Origin: Moniliella sp. 'wahieum'
Lineage: Eukaryota; Basidiomycota; Moniliellomycetes; Moniliellales; Moniliellaceae
Assembly (NCBI GenBank): GCA_003971905.1
Contig: RSEE01000120.1
Span: forward strand, 62,001-126,000
Length of the DNA: 64,000 nt
Reading direction: 5' to 3'
A program made the position numbers and the translations under genes. Shown here in pieces: positions 23,172 through 36,498 of the stretch (position 1 is the stretch's first letter; every line of letters begins with the position of its first letter). Under the pieces are notes generated by a model. The model saw only the letters and a program-made list of their open reading frames with translations. It had not been told where the DNA came from and did not search any database.

Positions 23172-26100
23172 GCGCTGAGCCGTTGAGCCGGTCAGCGCGC
23201 TGGGCCTCCGATCTGGAACGGCCGCCTGTAGTGCGGAGCTTGTCTACTAATCAGGCCCACACAGGTCCAACCATCCAGCCACGCTTGTCCACAGCCAGTT
23301 CCTAGTTACTAGTATACCCTTTAGCTTCATTAGCTTCACTAGTAGTGACACAAATCCAATCCATTCCCCTCGCTCGCCCCTGGAGAGGAGGCAACCTGAC
23401 GCGCGCGCCTGGTGCAGCAAGACGCAGCCAAATACAGCACTCCATATCGACCTAATAGCCTTGGTGTATGTATGGTGATCGGGTGGCCGGCGACGCGGCG
23501 ACGGGGGCCGCTCACGGTGATCTGCAACACCCCACCTGTTCACTGTTCAATCGTTCACAGCGTGCTGAGTGCTCGCTGAACAAGCTCGCAACTGAGCGCT
23601 TGATCGCTGAACGTTCCATCGAATGCGTTGAGACGGTTGAGCTTCACACGAGTTGTCTATAGTGGGATCTGGGAGTCCATGCGATCTTCAAGCTCCAGTC
23701 TTAGTTACTCTAAGTATCCACATCAACGTTCGACAAGGCGATCAAAAACAAAGCAAAACGGAAGGGGTGGCGGTGAAGAAAAAGGGGGAACGTGCAACAT
23801 GGGAAGAAGATATGCGGCGGGCTCTGTACGCGCGCACGCGCACGCGCGAGTGGCTTGGCTCTAGCTATATATTATACCACATCTCGACAATCGATCAGTA
23901 TGTCACGCATCGCAAGCAGACTCCATGGCAACAGGAACTTCGAGCTTGAGAAGAATTGTGGGAACGTTGTCGTTACCAGGGGCCAAGAGCGAGGGGCAAG
24001 GGGCAAAACCGCGCGTGCGAAAACAGGAGCGCTTCAGCCGAAGAGCGCCCGAGAAACTAAGTCTGGATGTGGAAAGTGGAGCCGGTGGGTTACGCCGGTT
24101 ACGCGTTAAGCAATAAAGTTTCACTGTGGATGCGCGAAAGGCTAGTGGAGCTTCCAACTGGAGGCGAGCGCGGAGAGTCCGCGGGGGCGTCAGCGAGGGC
24201 GATGCTGACGCGCTGAAGCCTATTGCCTCCACTAGACATGGGGAGGAATTTCGAGCATGTAAAAGACCCACAGAAGAGTTTTGGAGTCGCGCGAGCAGGC
24301 TCCGCGAGAGGGCAGTACTAGTGACCGCGATAGTATTGCTACTAGATTGCCAATGGGCAAAAATGAAGTCCCAGATGGCGAATGACAGGGTGTGAATCGT
24401 TGCCCCTTAACGATTCCTTTGGACCTGGGCGCATTGTTGGGAGAGATGGAGATGCACACGGTATGCCTTGTTTAGATAACCGATCGGTAGGCCAGATGGC
24501 CAGATGCAGCTCACATCGGCTCAATTACATGTATCGTTGTCGAACAAATGAACGGAGTGCAAGGAAACACCTTTGTAAGTCGTTTTCACTTTCCACAGCA
24601 TCCCGACGAGGGCTGGCGGTGATGCTTTATACGACCACCATCCTTGAAACACATTGCACGGCTAACAACAGATCTGGGAGCCCCCCCCATAGAGCAGTCT
24701 CGCCTCGCTCGTGGATGAGTTGATGGGATTTTCACCGTACTCGATTGGTAAGGGCAACAACAGCCGACATGAACTGGACAGAGGGAGAGAGTATTAGTGC
24801 CCTCTCTCGCTTTCGCCTCTATTACCTTTCCCCAATCGCCTCGTACTAGGTAACAACACAGATATATTACTTGGATGCCCCACAGTACTAGCTGAACCTA
24901 CTATACCCCCTGGGAAACGCCGTATTCAATAGGCAATGTACTATAGTAGGTCCAACCATGCCGACCTCTACGTGTACGAGGTCCATAGGAGAGTATATGG
25001 AGAGAGTTACCGCCATGATAAACGACCCGGGGCCTAATATCCTCCAACCCATATGTGGCACCCGCTCGCCACAAACTTCGCATCTGCCTGGACTTACGAC
25101 CGTGAGGCATCTCGGAAACTATACTATCGATACGCACCCCGCACTCGACTATCTCCACTATTGCTCCCAACTTTGTGCGTACGAATCGACACTCCTCCGG
25201 GCAAACATTGGCAATCTGGAATATCATCTCGCTATGCAAGACGAGTGTCTACTAGGCCAGCTTTTTGCTTCTCCCTACAACAAGACCTACCGTTCTGACA
25301 ACCACACTCGCCTGACGGAGAGAGGAAGTAGCGAGCTTGACCGATGTAGGGGACCTATAAACGCATAATAGGCAGTGTCACCTGGTGCGTTTCTACTCTA
25401 GTTTACCTAGGTTTCTCTTCCAGATGTACCTGACCCACTTCCTCAGGATCTATACATGGCTTCGCACATATAAACAACTCCAACGCAGCCAGCCCTTTCG
25501 CAGGGACCCGGCTCTCCGCCCCACGCCACAGGGCGACTTGCCCTCCCACCGTCCTCATCCACCCAGCTCAGGCAACCTCCCCCCCCACCCTATAGAAGAA
25601 GCGCACGGTTCACAATCGTGTCTCTTCCATATCTGTATAGCTGTTGGCCCGTCGAGATCCCCCTTTCTAACCCTAGAAGTGAGGGCCAGTGAGGTAGCCC
25701 TAGTTGTATATATATAGGGGAGACCACGCCAAAGCAGCACTCTCGCCAAACTATATAATAAACGGAGAATGTGTTACGACAGTGACTGGCTTCACCCCCG
25801 CTGGGAGCACTTCCGCTTCCGTATAATGTCAAAAGCACGACAAACATGAACTGCTCGTTACCCCCTTCGAGACCCTTATTGCTACAATCCCGGGAGATTA
25901 TGCAGTTTGCAGATAAATTCGCTCAGCGGCGACGCCATGTGTCTCCTACATCTGTTCCGTTCTGCAAGTGAACCGAATAAGGTGAGAAAACCTTCGTCCG
26001 TGGGGTTATCGGGCTACTCGTCCCGTCCATTGTAACGCAACAGATGCCTTTCCGCTTTTTGGCGAACACGGATATTGCTTTCTCTCTGCGTATACTGGCA

Positions 26101-26276
26101 ACCTGGCAACGTTCTCCTTCTAAGTCTGACTGGACGTTACGACTTCGTAACATAAGAGCTGAGCAGCAAGTGGATCAGAATGGGGGTTCGATCACCATGT
26201 TGTACAACAGAAACCAAAGGAGGGACTTTGCCCACGGAAGGTCGGCGCAAGCAAAGTCCCTTCAGTGAGCATTGAT

Positions 26277-26925
26277 CTAGACCTCTTGCGCCTCCCATGG
26301 CTTCAACCGCTTTGGTAGAACAGCAGCCGTCGGTGGTTCTTCATTGATCTTCCATCGCCAACCCAAGTCAGCAGCTGACGACTCATGCGAGCAGAACAAG
26401 AAGAAGATGAGTAAGACAGGTGCGTACCTTGAGTGGAATGTCGCGGATCCCCGGGATCTCATCTGCCCTTCCTGTACTGATCAATTCAACAATCGCATCA
26501 AACGAGGGGGGGTACCGTTCGCTCTCTGGCGTGGCATTCTCGCCTTGTGACTGAACAAGGGGCTCCTGTGGGGCCTCAAGTGTCGCATCAGGCACGGTGG
26601 AACCGTGAGCCGACTTCCAGTTCAGATAGTCCTCATGCGAAAAGGGTTGGCCAGCCCTGATGGGCGGCAGGATAAGTCAGTGTCTGGCCGTATTCAATGC
26701 AAATGGGAATACACACTTGCTGGAAAAATAAAAGGCCTTGGCCCGGTCAATGGTGTCAGCAATGCCCTGCTCGCTCGCGCCCTGATTACGTTGGGCCTCC
26801 ACAATGCCCGCAATGCCGCCCTGGAATTCGATATCGGCGGCCCAATCGTGGGTGTCGAAGCGGGCGAAGATTGCGTCCATGTCGTCGTTGACACCAGGAT
26901 CAGATCCAAAAGGAGCAGCAGCCAT
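26277..26925 (-). CDS. PEX14-like KPWE-domain protein
   Basis: Fungal proteins with this ending are annotated as peroxisomal PEX14-like (KPWE domain); their role is unclear. Exon 1 starts at 26925 (MAAAPFGSDPGVNDDMDAIF) and contains DTHDWAADIEFQGGIAGIVE. Intron 1 is 26657-26716, joining FYFSSK to AGQPFSHEDYLNWKS. Exon 2 has the conserved helical motif SFDAIVELISTGRADEIPGI. Intron 2 is 26349-26427, after IPLK. Exon 3 is INEEPPTAAVLPKRLKPWEA and stops at 26277-26279. The splices are clean and the frame is unbroken, so this is one of the best-preserved genes here. About 169 residues. No transmembrane span. Confidence 0.85.
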
Positions 26926-27330
26926 GGTATACGCAACCCTGGAGTTGAACAGATCCCAGACCCCAAGAGTTGGCAAGAGGCAGCAACAGCAACAGCACGC
27001 CGGCTGAGCTGACGATGGGGAGATGGACGGTGCCACCGGGTACACGGGTTTGCTCACCCCGGACAAGAGCATCAGCAAGGCGAAGCGGACGCGACTAATG
27101 GGAGGTGACGTAATCTATTGTCGCTGTGAACGTTCAACTTGAACTTGAACGTTCAGCCCAACTGGCGACCACTGCCAGACCAGCCATCGACACGCCCAAT
27201 ACAGCGACGACGACGGCGGCCCAGCCATCGCAGTGGCTCCTCGTCCGGTCCTGTCCTCGGTCCACGTTCTGCACACCGACGCTGCCCCTGCCCCTCTGTC
27301 TGCTGTCTGCCTCCCACCCTCCTCCTCAGC
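26926..27330. promoter_or_regulatory. Divergent promoter between the KPWE gene and LST8
   Basis: 405 bases shared by two divergent genes. It contains two AACGTT palindromes at about 27129 and 27150 flanking AACTTGAACTTG, a compact inverted/direct repeat that could be a shared control site. Confidence 0.45.
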
Positions 27331-28616
27331 ATGGCCCACCGCGCGCCCGCAATGGGCACCGCCACCCACTCGGCTGCCCAGGCGCCGCTATCGGGTGCCC
27401 AGGCCGGGGCTGCCGACGCTGGCCACCATCACCGCCCGCGTCACCACCACTCTGCCACGCCCCAAGCTGTCGTAGCCGATGCCGGCGCCACGACCCAGGA
27501 CACGATGAGCGTCCTCCTTGCCACGGCCGGGTACGACCAGTACGTATTTTTTTTCCTTGGTTCGCTGGCCCCTGTTGACCATTCTCTTACTCACCCCCCC
27601 TTTTCAGCACCATCCGTTTCTGGGAAGCTTGGAGTGGGCTCTGTTCCCGTACGGTCGCCTATGGTGACTCGGCAGTCAATACGTTGGCCATCAGTCCCAA
27701 CAAGCACTGGCTTGCTGCTGGTGGGTACAACAAGATCCGCGTCTATGATTGCACCACCTCCACTCCGCCTGCTTCGTCGGGGTCGATGGCCAACTCGGGT
27801 CGTCCGGCGGGGGATGCACCTGTGCTCGATTTTCCTGCCCACAATGGGAATGTAACTGCGCTGCTGTGGCAGATGGATGCGCGTTGGCTTGCAAGTGGCT
27901 CGGACGATGGTACGGTCAAGATCTGGGACATCCGCATGCCGGCTCACAAGCCTACCCGCTCGTACCCGCACCCCCAAGGGGGGGTGAATGATTTGGCGGT
28001 CAATCCCAACCAAGGTGAGATCGTGGCCTGCGACCAAGCTGGCTCAGTCAAGATCTGGGATTTGGCCCAGGATAACTGCACGCACGACATCTGGCCCTCT
28101 TACGACCCCTGTGTTCCCATTCGTTCCGTTTCTGTCGCCCTCGATGGCACCTATCTCTGTGCCGGCGATGAGAGGGGAAGTGTCTATGTGTGGACTCTGA
28201 CCCATCGCGATCCCATCTCGCCCGGGGCAGAATCGGAGCTGGACCTGGGCGAGATGCAAGCCGAGGATGAGTTCCAGTTACAAGCTGCCAGTCAATTCCG
28301 TGCCCATTCCCAGACGGAGTTTTTGACAAAGTGTCGGATCAGCCCCGATTCCAACTGGTTGGCCACTACCTCCTCGTCGGACAAGACAATCAAAATTTGG
28401 AAGCGCGGGAAAGACTTTAAGTTCACCATCGACAAAGTCCTGGAGGGACATCAACGATGGGTATGGGACGCTGCTTTTAGCGCCGACTCGGCCTACTTGG
28501 TAAGCGCTAGTTCGGACAACACGGCCCGGCTCTGGGAATTGGCCTCGGGTACTACTGTGCGCCAGTACACTGCCCATCGCGCTCTGGTGGCCGTCAGTCT
28601 TAACGACCACCGTTGA
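27331..28616 (+). CDS. LST8: TOR complex WD40 subunit Lst8
   Basis: Lst8 is the seven-bladed propeller that binds the TOR kinase domain in TORC1 and TORC2. Exon 1 (from ATG 27331) carries a His/Ala-rich leader, then MSVLLATAGYD. An intron at 27540-27607 (gtacgt...tttcag) joins to HTIRFWEAWSGLCSRTVAYG. WD repeats follow: NTLAISPNKHWLAAGG, NVTALLWQMDARWLASGSDD, KIWDIR, DLAVNPNQGEIVACDQAG, SVSVALDGTYLCAGDERG, CRISPDSNWLATTSSSDKTI, WVWDAAFSADSAYLVSASSD, ending VAVSLNDHR. WVWDAAFSADS and the DNTARLWEL blade are diagnostic. The 57-residue leader before MSVLLATAGYD is longer than usual; translation may start at that inner Met (27505). The frame is unbroken. Confidence 0.96.
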
Positions 28617-29768
28617 TCTCATCGAAGAGGTGTGTTTTATCTTAATCTTAAGTTCGTGCCGAATCCTTGTTGCTTTTCTTTAAGGCCTAGGAAAGTCATC
28701 ATCGCATCATCTCCATGGACCTTGCGGTGAAGATATGGGTCGAGGGTTGGCATAGATGCTGCAGGCGCCACAGCTCGATGGTTTTGGATTGGTACATGAG
28801 ATGCGTATAATGTGTATCTATGTGGCACAAGGGACCTTTAAATGAGTCCACTGCAGAGAGAGGCTGCGCTGGATGCCCTTGGGAACAGAACCGGCAAGTG
28901 TAGCTAGATCTAGAGTTGTAATATGCCATCTCTTTTCGTCCCCCTCCCGGCCATAACAAACGATACAAAGGCGAAGAAGGTACTCTGCTTTTCTGGCTGG
29001 CTCCCAGTCATGAAAAGCGAGGCAACTGTGATCGATGCCTCCCTCCTTCGCTTCACGTTTGAGGTCAACCAAAAAAACTGTAGAGAACAGAGGCCGGGAC
29101 AAGGACAAAGTCACGCGCACTCATCCCACTTGGCGTGCTTGGCTCGATCGCCCCCCCCCCCACAACGTGAAGTCAACGGAGGGCGCGTCGCGATTGGTTA
29201 AAGTGGGAACGAGAGGACTTTGGTTTTGCAGTGGAGGTATGGCTGGTGGGAACGGGGAGTACTTTCTGGGGTATATACACCAACTAGGAGGCTAAAATGT
29301 TTTGAAGGCATGCCGCCGCGTTCAGCGTTTATATAGGCTGGACTCACGAGTTTGTTCCATGTTGGCCCGGATGACCGAGAACGTGTATTGCTTGCAGAGC
29401 TCCTTCAGACAGCAATAACAACCCGCCAGTGTTCATCTAACCGCTTAAGTGTATATTTACGAAAGGCACAATGTTCCGTGTATGGGTGGAGAAGGCATGA
29501 AGTTACTCATCAGCTTAGTTGAAAAGCGTACAAATACAGGTGAATGCGACGGATATATGTGGCACCGAGAGTGGGGGAGAGGGAGCTAGCAGATGACCAT
29601 GGCACAGTTAACTGAATACGCATGGGTGCGCTTGTGCAGACAGGGGGCAGGCCCAGTGTTGAAAGAGCGGGGGTGTCCAGTTGAAAGGACAGACGGCGAA
29701 CACAACTAGGGAGCAGGAGCTAGGTCTTCGGATCATAAGAGGTCCTCAAACCCAAGTCCAGCGGTCGC
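28617..29768. other. Convergent intergenic region
   Basis: About 1.15 kb between the ends of LST8 and SAH1. Contains a C run at 29151-29161. No family-like reading frames. Confidence 0.55.
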
Positions 29769-31075
<1,307 letters not shown>

Positions 31076-31819
31076 GGCTGTAGTGGGCTGGTAGAGAGAC
31101 GGCGCAGCGGGGGGTGGGGAGGGACTGAGAAATGGGGCGCATGGCGGGCGGCATAAATACGCGGCCGATAGGCTCCCACCCAGCCGGTTTGCCGCAAGAA
31201 GAAAAATTGTGCGGCCCCACGGAGGGCACGGGGGCAGTCGGGCGCGCATGGGTGGGATGCCCCGCGGCCAAGCGCTTGCGCCACACTGGCGCCGTGCTGC
31301 GTCGCCCACACGGGCACAATGCACGCCGGTGTGAATCAGCGCATGGGGGCCCCAGCGCATTCTAATTGGGCAACACGGTGCGATGTTATCTATGTTGCAA
31401 ATTGCATCCTAGGTCCCCACCGGCGGCGGGGTCATTTTTGGGTGCTCGCACGGCCAGCGGCAATTCCACACCCTACCGTGCCCGACCCAACACCACCCAT
31501 CGTCCCATAGCTTGCTTCGACACTGGCCTCGACGCCTGGCTGCGCGCTCGCCACTGTCCAGCAGTTTGACTGTGTACTGGTGGCAGCCCGCCACGTAGTC
31601 TTGGATGGAAGCGGGGCAACCCCACCTTCCCCGCGACACTCACGTCGTTCTCTCCCAGGAACCTTACTAACCTATCGCTTCACTTTGACCAAGGCAATGA
31701 ACAGAAGAAACGTAATGTCATTGTGACAACACAGCAAAACTGTGTGGCCCTCTGCCTTTTCAGCCCAATACGCGTACAGAGGATGGGTGCACAAGACGAT
31801 TGAGTCTTGCCCATAACAC
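31076..31819. other. Intergenic region upstream of SAH1
   Basis: SAH1 promoter side and ASK1 3' side. CT-rich near 31080-31130 next to the SAH1 start. No gene seen. Confidence 0.5.
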
Positions 31820-33993
31820 CTACGGGCCCGCGGGCCGGTCTTTGTTCCTCCATCCCTTGAGAGGCGACGACAGATCTTGATCTTCGCTGGCGAGAGGGTC
31901 ACCCATGCTCAAGCTGCCTACGCCACCAACATTACCAAGGGGTCCAAAAACCGCAAGCGGGCGCAATGCGCGTTCGTTCCCACCCTTCTCAGTACTGTGA
32001 GATCCGTTCGAGCTGCCACTGCCAAATAGGAAAGGATTGGCTCCAAGTTTGGACCCAAAAACAGTGTCGTCCTTGAGTGCCTGGACGGCCAATTGGTTGG
32101 ATGACCCGGCGGAGCAGGAAGAGAGGGCATTGGCACTTCCGGGGGTAGGATTCGCTCGCCCTTGTGTGGAAGCGCCAGGTCCCATGCGGACTGGTGGTTC
32201 AGGGTGAACCGAACCATAACCACCGTCCGACTCTTCTGATTCGTCGCTATCTTCGTCTGAATCCGAATCCGAGTCCTCTGTTGGCTGTGAAGGAGCAGGG
32301 GGAGCAAGTGTCAATGCTGCGAAACGTGAGAGTGGTCCGGCGGCGGCGGCGGACGCGGGTGGAGCTGTAAGGCCCAGGTTCTCTCCCCGATCCAGCAGAC
32401 GACGCGAACTGGGTGGCTGCTCATCCAATCCGCCTGCCATAGAGATCATCTCGTCTTGAATAGGTATCTGGTGGCCATGACTTGATGAAAGCAACGCGGT
32501 ACGAGCTGGAACAGATGGATATGCCGTAACTCTGGGGGGTGTAGGCAAATCGCTGCCACGAGAGTGTTCCCGTCGGGTAGGAATACTTGCGTCATCGGGC
32601 CTTTCTGATGGAGGTCCTGATGTATCCCTTATCTTATCCACATAACCTTCTTGAGCCAGATTGCGTGACTGGCTTGGGGGGTTTCCTTGGCCAAGACATA
32701 CTCGGCGTGGCGGCGAGCGATAAGTTCATCGGCTGAAGGGCCGCCCCGCTCGACCGAGCGCAATAGATCGTCAACCACTAGCCTTGCGGCTTCCTTGGCA
32801 GGCGTCTTGAGCCACTTAGACCGAGGAATAGAGAATTGCATCATGACTGGCGGCGAGGTTGACTTGCGCTCCACTCGGACAGGGGAGAAACCGGCATTGC
32901 CAGTATTGCGAGCAGGAGTGATGCGCAGATCCGCAATGCCATTCCACAGACCTTCCGCCTCATTGAACGGAGCAGGGGCACGAGGGGTTCTCTTTGCGGT
33001 GCATACATCTTATTGGGGAACCAGCGACATCGGTAAAGGGGGTGATGGTTTGTCTTGCCTCCCCCTCCCCAGCCATAGGTGTAGCGACAACCTTAGCACC
33101 AAATCGGTTACGGGTCATGTGGGCTGCCGCAGCTGCAGCTAGAGATGCACGGCGCTTGTTCATTGCACTTGTGTCGAGTGACTCTCGAGTAACTTGAGGA
33201 GGAGTCGCCATATCCTGAAGGACTTTACCCGCACCAACCCTAGAATGGGGAACGACTCGAGGTATTGAGAAACTAGAGTCAATCATGGGGCCAGGGATGC
33301 TCGACTCTGTATCAATAGGAGAAAGAACCTCCTTCCTGCTCTCCCATGCGGCAAGATGCTTTTCCAGACCCCGCTTCGCCTTGGCGAATGGCGACCCAGA
33401 GGTGAAGATGGAGACTGAGCCATCCTGTGGCTGGACATCTGCCAGTAAATCTTCCTTTCTCTGGTCTGCCTTGCGAGTCGGTCTAGTAGGAGTAATGCGA
33501 GGTCCAGGGACTTCATCCTTCAATGCCCCGAGAGATGGACGTGGAGGGGAGCGATGCAGCTCAGCGGGTGATGAAGCCAGGTGGGGTTTATCCAACGGGC
33601 CGCTGCGCTGAGGTTGATCTAGGTCACGAAGAAGGTCTCGTGGTTCTGCGATATTCGAAAGATCGCCCTGAGGATCGAAAGATATACTACAGAGCTGCTC
33701 GGTGGCAGCACTGCCTGACGCATCCACCTGGGAATTCTTCATTCATCGTCAGGTTGAGTGAGATGAACCTGAGCGGCCGTTTCAAAGAACATGCGCCAAA
33801 ACTTGGATGCCTCGCTAATCTTAAGACTCTGTTCGCCATACCGCCTGATCTTGGGCAGAATCCTACCTTGAATCGTCTCGTGGGCATGGGCAAAGTGGGC
33901 ATCAATGCGTTGAAGAGTGAGGGTGATTTGCTGGTCGACTTGAAGGATCGCCTCGTTAATGGGGATGTCAGGGGGCGGGCGTGGGTGTGACAT
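31820..33993 (-). CDS. ASK1: DASH/Dam1 complex subunit Ask1
   Basis: Ask1 is part of the fungal ring complex that couples kinetochores to microtubules; its long tail is a CDK target. The start MSHPRPPPDIPINEA (33993) leads into the family core: ILQVDQQITLTLQRID, HETIQGRILPKIRRYGEQS, KISEASKFWRMFFETAAQVH. After a frame change at about 33736 (one A short) comes a long Ser/Pro tail (KNSQVDASGSAATEQ, GSPFAKAKRGLEKHLAAWES, ASLAAAAAAHMTRNRFGAKV). A second conserved stretch near 32650-32900 (SKWLKTPAKEAARLVVDDLL) is broken at about 32675 where one C of a run is missing. An acidic segment (SDSDSDEDSDESEESDGGY) and GWRNKDRPAGP end the protein at 31820. Several Ser/Thr-Pro sites suit CDK phosphorylation. 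About 720 residues. Confidence 0.88.
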
Positions 33994-34177
33994 AATGAGG
34001 ACAAAATGGAAATGGTGGTGCGGTGTCAGAGATAATAGCTGGTGTGATAATGTGCCGCTCGGCAGGCTGTCAACAATATAGCCGACAAGATGACGGTGTG
34101 GAGCAGCGCGTGTGGATCTACCCGTCGCGTATTCAATGCCAACACAAATATTCAACATTTAAATCGACTAGAAGACC

Positions 34178-34218
34178 ACCGGGCCTACGGCCCGGTCAGC
34201 TGGGGCTTCGCCCCAGCT
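34178..34218. repeat. Double hairpin (two perfect GC-rich stem-loops)
   Basis: Stem 1 is ACCGGGCC-tac-GGCCCGGT (8 base pairs) at 34178-34196. Stem 2 is AGCTGGGGC-ttc-GCCCCAGCT (9 base pairs) at 34198-34218. Both are perfect with 3-base loops and lie one base apart. Such paired GC hairpins are typical of fungal and algal organelle intergenic DNA, so this may be a piece of mitochondrial DNA moved to the nucleus; inference only. Confidence 0.85.
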
Positions 34219-34263
34219 TGATGCTTGGTGCACCGTCGCCATCTTAGCCACCGGGTCCGCCTT

Positions 34264-34375
34264 CGCCACCGTAGCCACCGGTCCACCGTTCCACGCTGGA
34301 GGGTGCTTGGTCGCCACCTTAGCCACCGTTCCCCCGTCGCCACCGTAGCCACCGGTCCACCGTTCCACGCTGGAG
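34264..34375. repeat. 38-base direct repeat, two copies 74 bases apart
   Basis: The stretch from CGCCACCGTAGCCACC to CCACGCTGGAG occurs at 34264-34301 and again, identical, at 34338-34375. The bases between share the GCCACC word. It lies between the double hairpin and the 114-bp minisatellite. Confidence 0.85.
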
Positions 34376-34422
34376 AGCGGAATAGTATTCACCACTACGC
34401 CTCGGGCGGAATTTTATCACCC

Positions 34423-35060
34423 ATGTGCATCCGCCTGGCTGCGCCCGCCTGGAACGCGCCGGGTGAAACGTGCCAGGTGGCATGCTTGTGTAATTTTACG
34501 TAAAGTAAAAAGGGGGTCTGCGAGATATAAGAAGGGAGATGTGCATCCGCCTGGCTGCGCCCGCCTGGAACGCGCCGGGTGAAACGTGCCAGGTGGCATG
34601 CTTGTGTAATTTTACGTAAAGTAAAAAGGGGGTCTGCGATATAAGAAGGGAGATGTGCATCCGCCTGGCTGCGCCCGCCTGGAACGCGCCGGGTGAAACG
34701 TGCCAGGTGGCATGCTTGTGTAATTTTACGTAAAGTAAAAAGGGGGTCTGCGATATAAGAAGGGAGACGTGCCAGGTGGCATGCTTGTGTAATTTTACGT
34801 AAAGTAAAAAGGGGGTCTGCGATATAAGAAGGGAGATGTGCATCCGCCTGGCTGCGCCCGCCTGGAACGCGCCGGGTGAAACGTGCCAGGTGGCATGCTT
34901 GTGTAATTTTACGTAAAGTAAAAAGGGGGTCTGCGATATAAGAAGGGAGATGTGCATCCGCCTGGCTGCGCCCGCCTGGAAGCCGGGTGAAACGTGCCAG
35001 GTGGCATGCTTGTGTAATTTTACGTAAAGTAAAAAGGGGGTCTGCGATATAAGAAGGGAG
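34423..35060. repeat. 114-bp minisatellite, six units
   Basis: Units start at 34423, 34539, 34653, about 34767, 34836 and 34950. Lengths are 116, 114, 114, about 69 (lacking the first 45 bases), 114 and 111. Each unit has a GC-rich half (GTGCATCCGCCTGGCTGCGC ... AACGCGCCGGGTG) and an AT-rich half (TAATTTTACGTAAAGTAAAA, then GATATAAGAAGGG). Copies are nearly identical, so expansion is recent. Because 114 is 38 codons, two minus-strand frames stay open for 150-246 codons, encoding a 38-residue repeat; with no upstream gene signals I regard that as a by-product. Confidence 0.93.
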
Positions 35061-36498
35061 ATTCGCCTCCCAGTAGTTCTTCCGCTCCTGTTCCGCCCTA
35101 TGAGGATAGCTTGGGGGTAGCTTTGAAGGGGACAATGTGAAATGGGCTATACTTCTGCCGCCTATTTTTTTGTCCTTGACAACAGATACGCCAGCTCCCT
35201 GCCTCTTGAAATGCCATCGGCTCTGTGCAGTTCATCAGGCTCGTCTCCACCCCAGCGTCTGTTTAAGGAGGGGGATTGCTTTGGATGCCGGTATAGACCA
35301 GAGGGAAAGGAGAAGCAATCACACGGTACATCAACCCATGAGAGGGAGAGACACACGAAGGGGTGAAGGAATATCTAAAACTTGGTCATACGCACAGCCG
35401 GTGGGTATATCTGTGTGTGAGCCGTCACTGTTTCTTGAAGGTGCGACCAAATCTTCTTTGTATAACGCGCTAGAGTGATACCTGGGACCTGCGATGACAT
35501 TCATTTTTGCCGTGAATAAACACAAATGTCTTCCTCGCGGCCACACACACCAGCTGGGCTTTTTAGAATCATCATACCTTGAGGAGATGTTTCTCGAGCT
35601 CTCGCAAACATAATAGCTCGCGTCGCGACTGGCGAAAAGGTTAGTCCTGGTTTTAGCTACCTATGGAATACATGCCCTCCACTGGAGAGACAACGCACTT
35701 TACCAACATTTCCCTGAAAGGAACGAAGCCATTGGACACACAGAGTTTAAACGAAAACACAACAAAAAGTGTTTTTATCTGAGGAAATGCTGACACGTCT
35801 TCTCTTGATCGTTGAGCCGCGGGGAAGGCGACATTGTGCTCACACAGCCACAGATGTGTCTGCAGTTTTTCTCCTTTCTTGTGCGAGATGATTATAAGCT
35901 CACCGCCGTTGGTTCAAAACAGTCCCAGCGGCACCTCTCCAACACAACAAGCCCTGTCTATTGCATCATCTTTCTATGCCATCGCCTCTTGGGATAACAT
36001 CTCACACCCATTTTTCGCGGGGTTTAGGCCTGTGGCTTCGTGACGATAGAAAGAATTTAGTGAATACCACACGCTGTACTACAATATAAGCCGTGACTTG
36101 TCTGGCAGTAGCAGCACGGACGACGTTCTATCCGCTGGGTTATAGTTGAGATGGACCGCAATGGAGCATAAAAGGTAGGACCGTAAGCGGATTCAGATTG
36201 GTGATAGGGAATATAATGGAGGTGAAGCTTCAACTTGAAGGAAGAGTGAGAGAGAGACCAGTGAGGAATAGTAAACATGGCTCTGTAGCCACGAGGGGAA
36301 GTTTCCGGTTCCCTCTCATCTTCAGCTTCATCCATGCCCCTATCTGGCTCACCTTCCTCTGGTTGTGGGCTGTACTATTCGCATGGTTTTTGTTGACGCT
36401 ATAACGCGGAGCGTGTAACGAGCTGTACCACCCGGTAAAGTATCCCCCCCCCCAACAAAACGCAGCCTAGAGCTTACTCAGGCTTTTACCCTTTTTTG

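Larger units (their letters stand above)
19778..26276. other. Gene-poor block, 6.5 kb
   Basis: Between the cyclin start and the KPWE gene. Many short frames, none with a recognised domain except a weak AT-hook candidate (22779-23171). The left part (19.8-24.2 kb) is GC-rich and loaded with short palindromic tandem repeats and ACGCGT, ACCGGT and AGCTT words. The right part (24.3-26.2 kb) is less GC-rich, with TATA-like runs near 25706 and 25752. A 136-codon plus-strand frame at 24958-25368 looks mildly protein-like but matches nothing I know. Confidence 0.55.

Noticed and set aside
25376-25781. Possible solo LTR (TGTC...GACA ends, TATA-like and AATAAA-like words near the right end)
   Set aside because: No flanking target-site duplication, no second copy in the window, and no retroelement coding sequence nearby. 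Would need a genome-wide repeat search.
35142-35290. Short frame with LFKEGDCFGCR resembling the DUF4536/DMAC1 Cys motif
   Set aside because: The motif is brief, no membrane segment or convincing downstream exon was found, and the start abuts the minisatellite.
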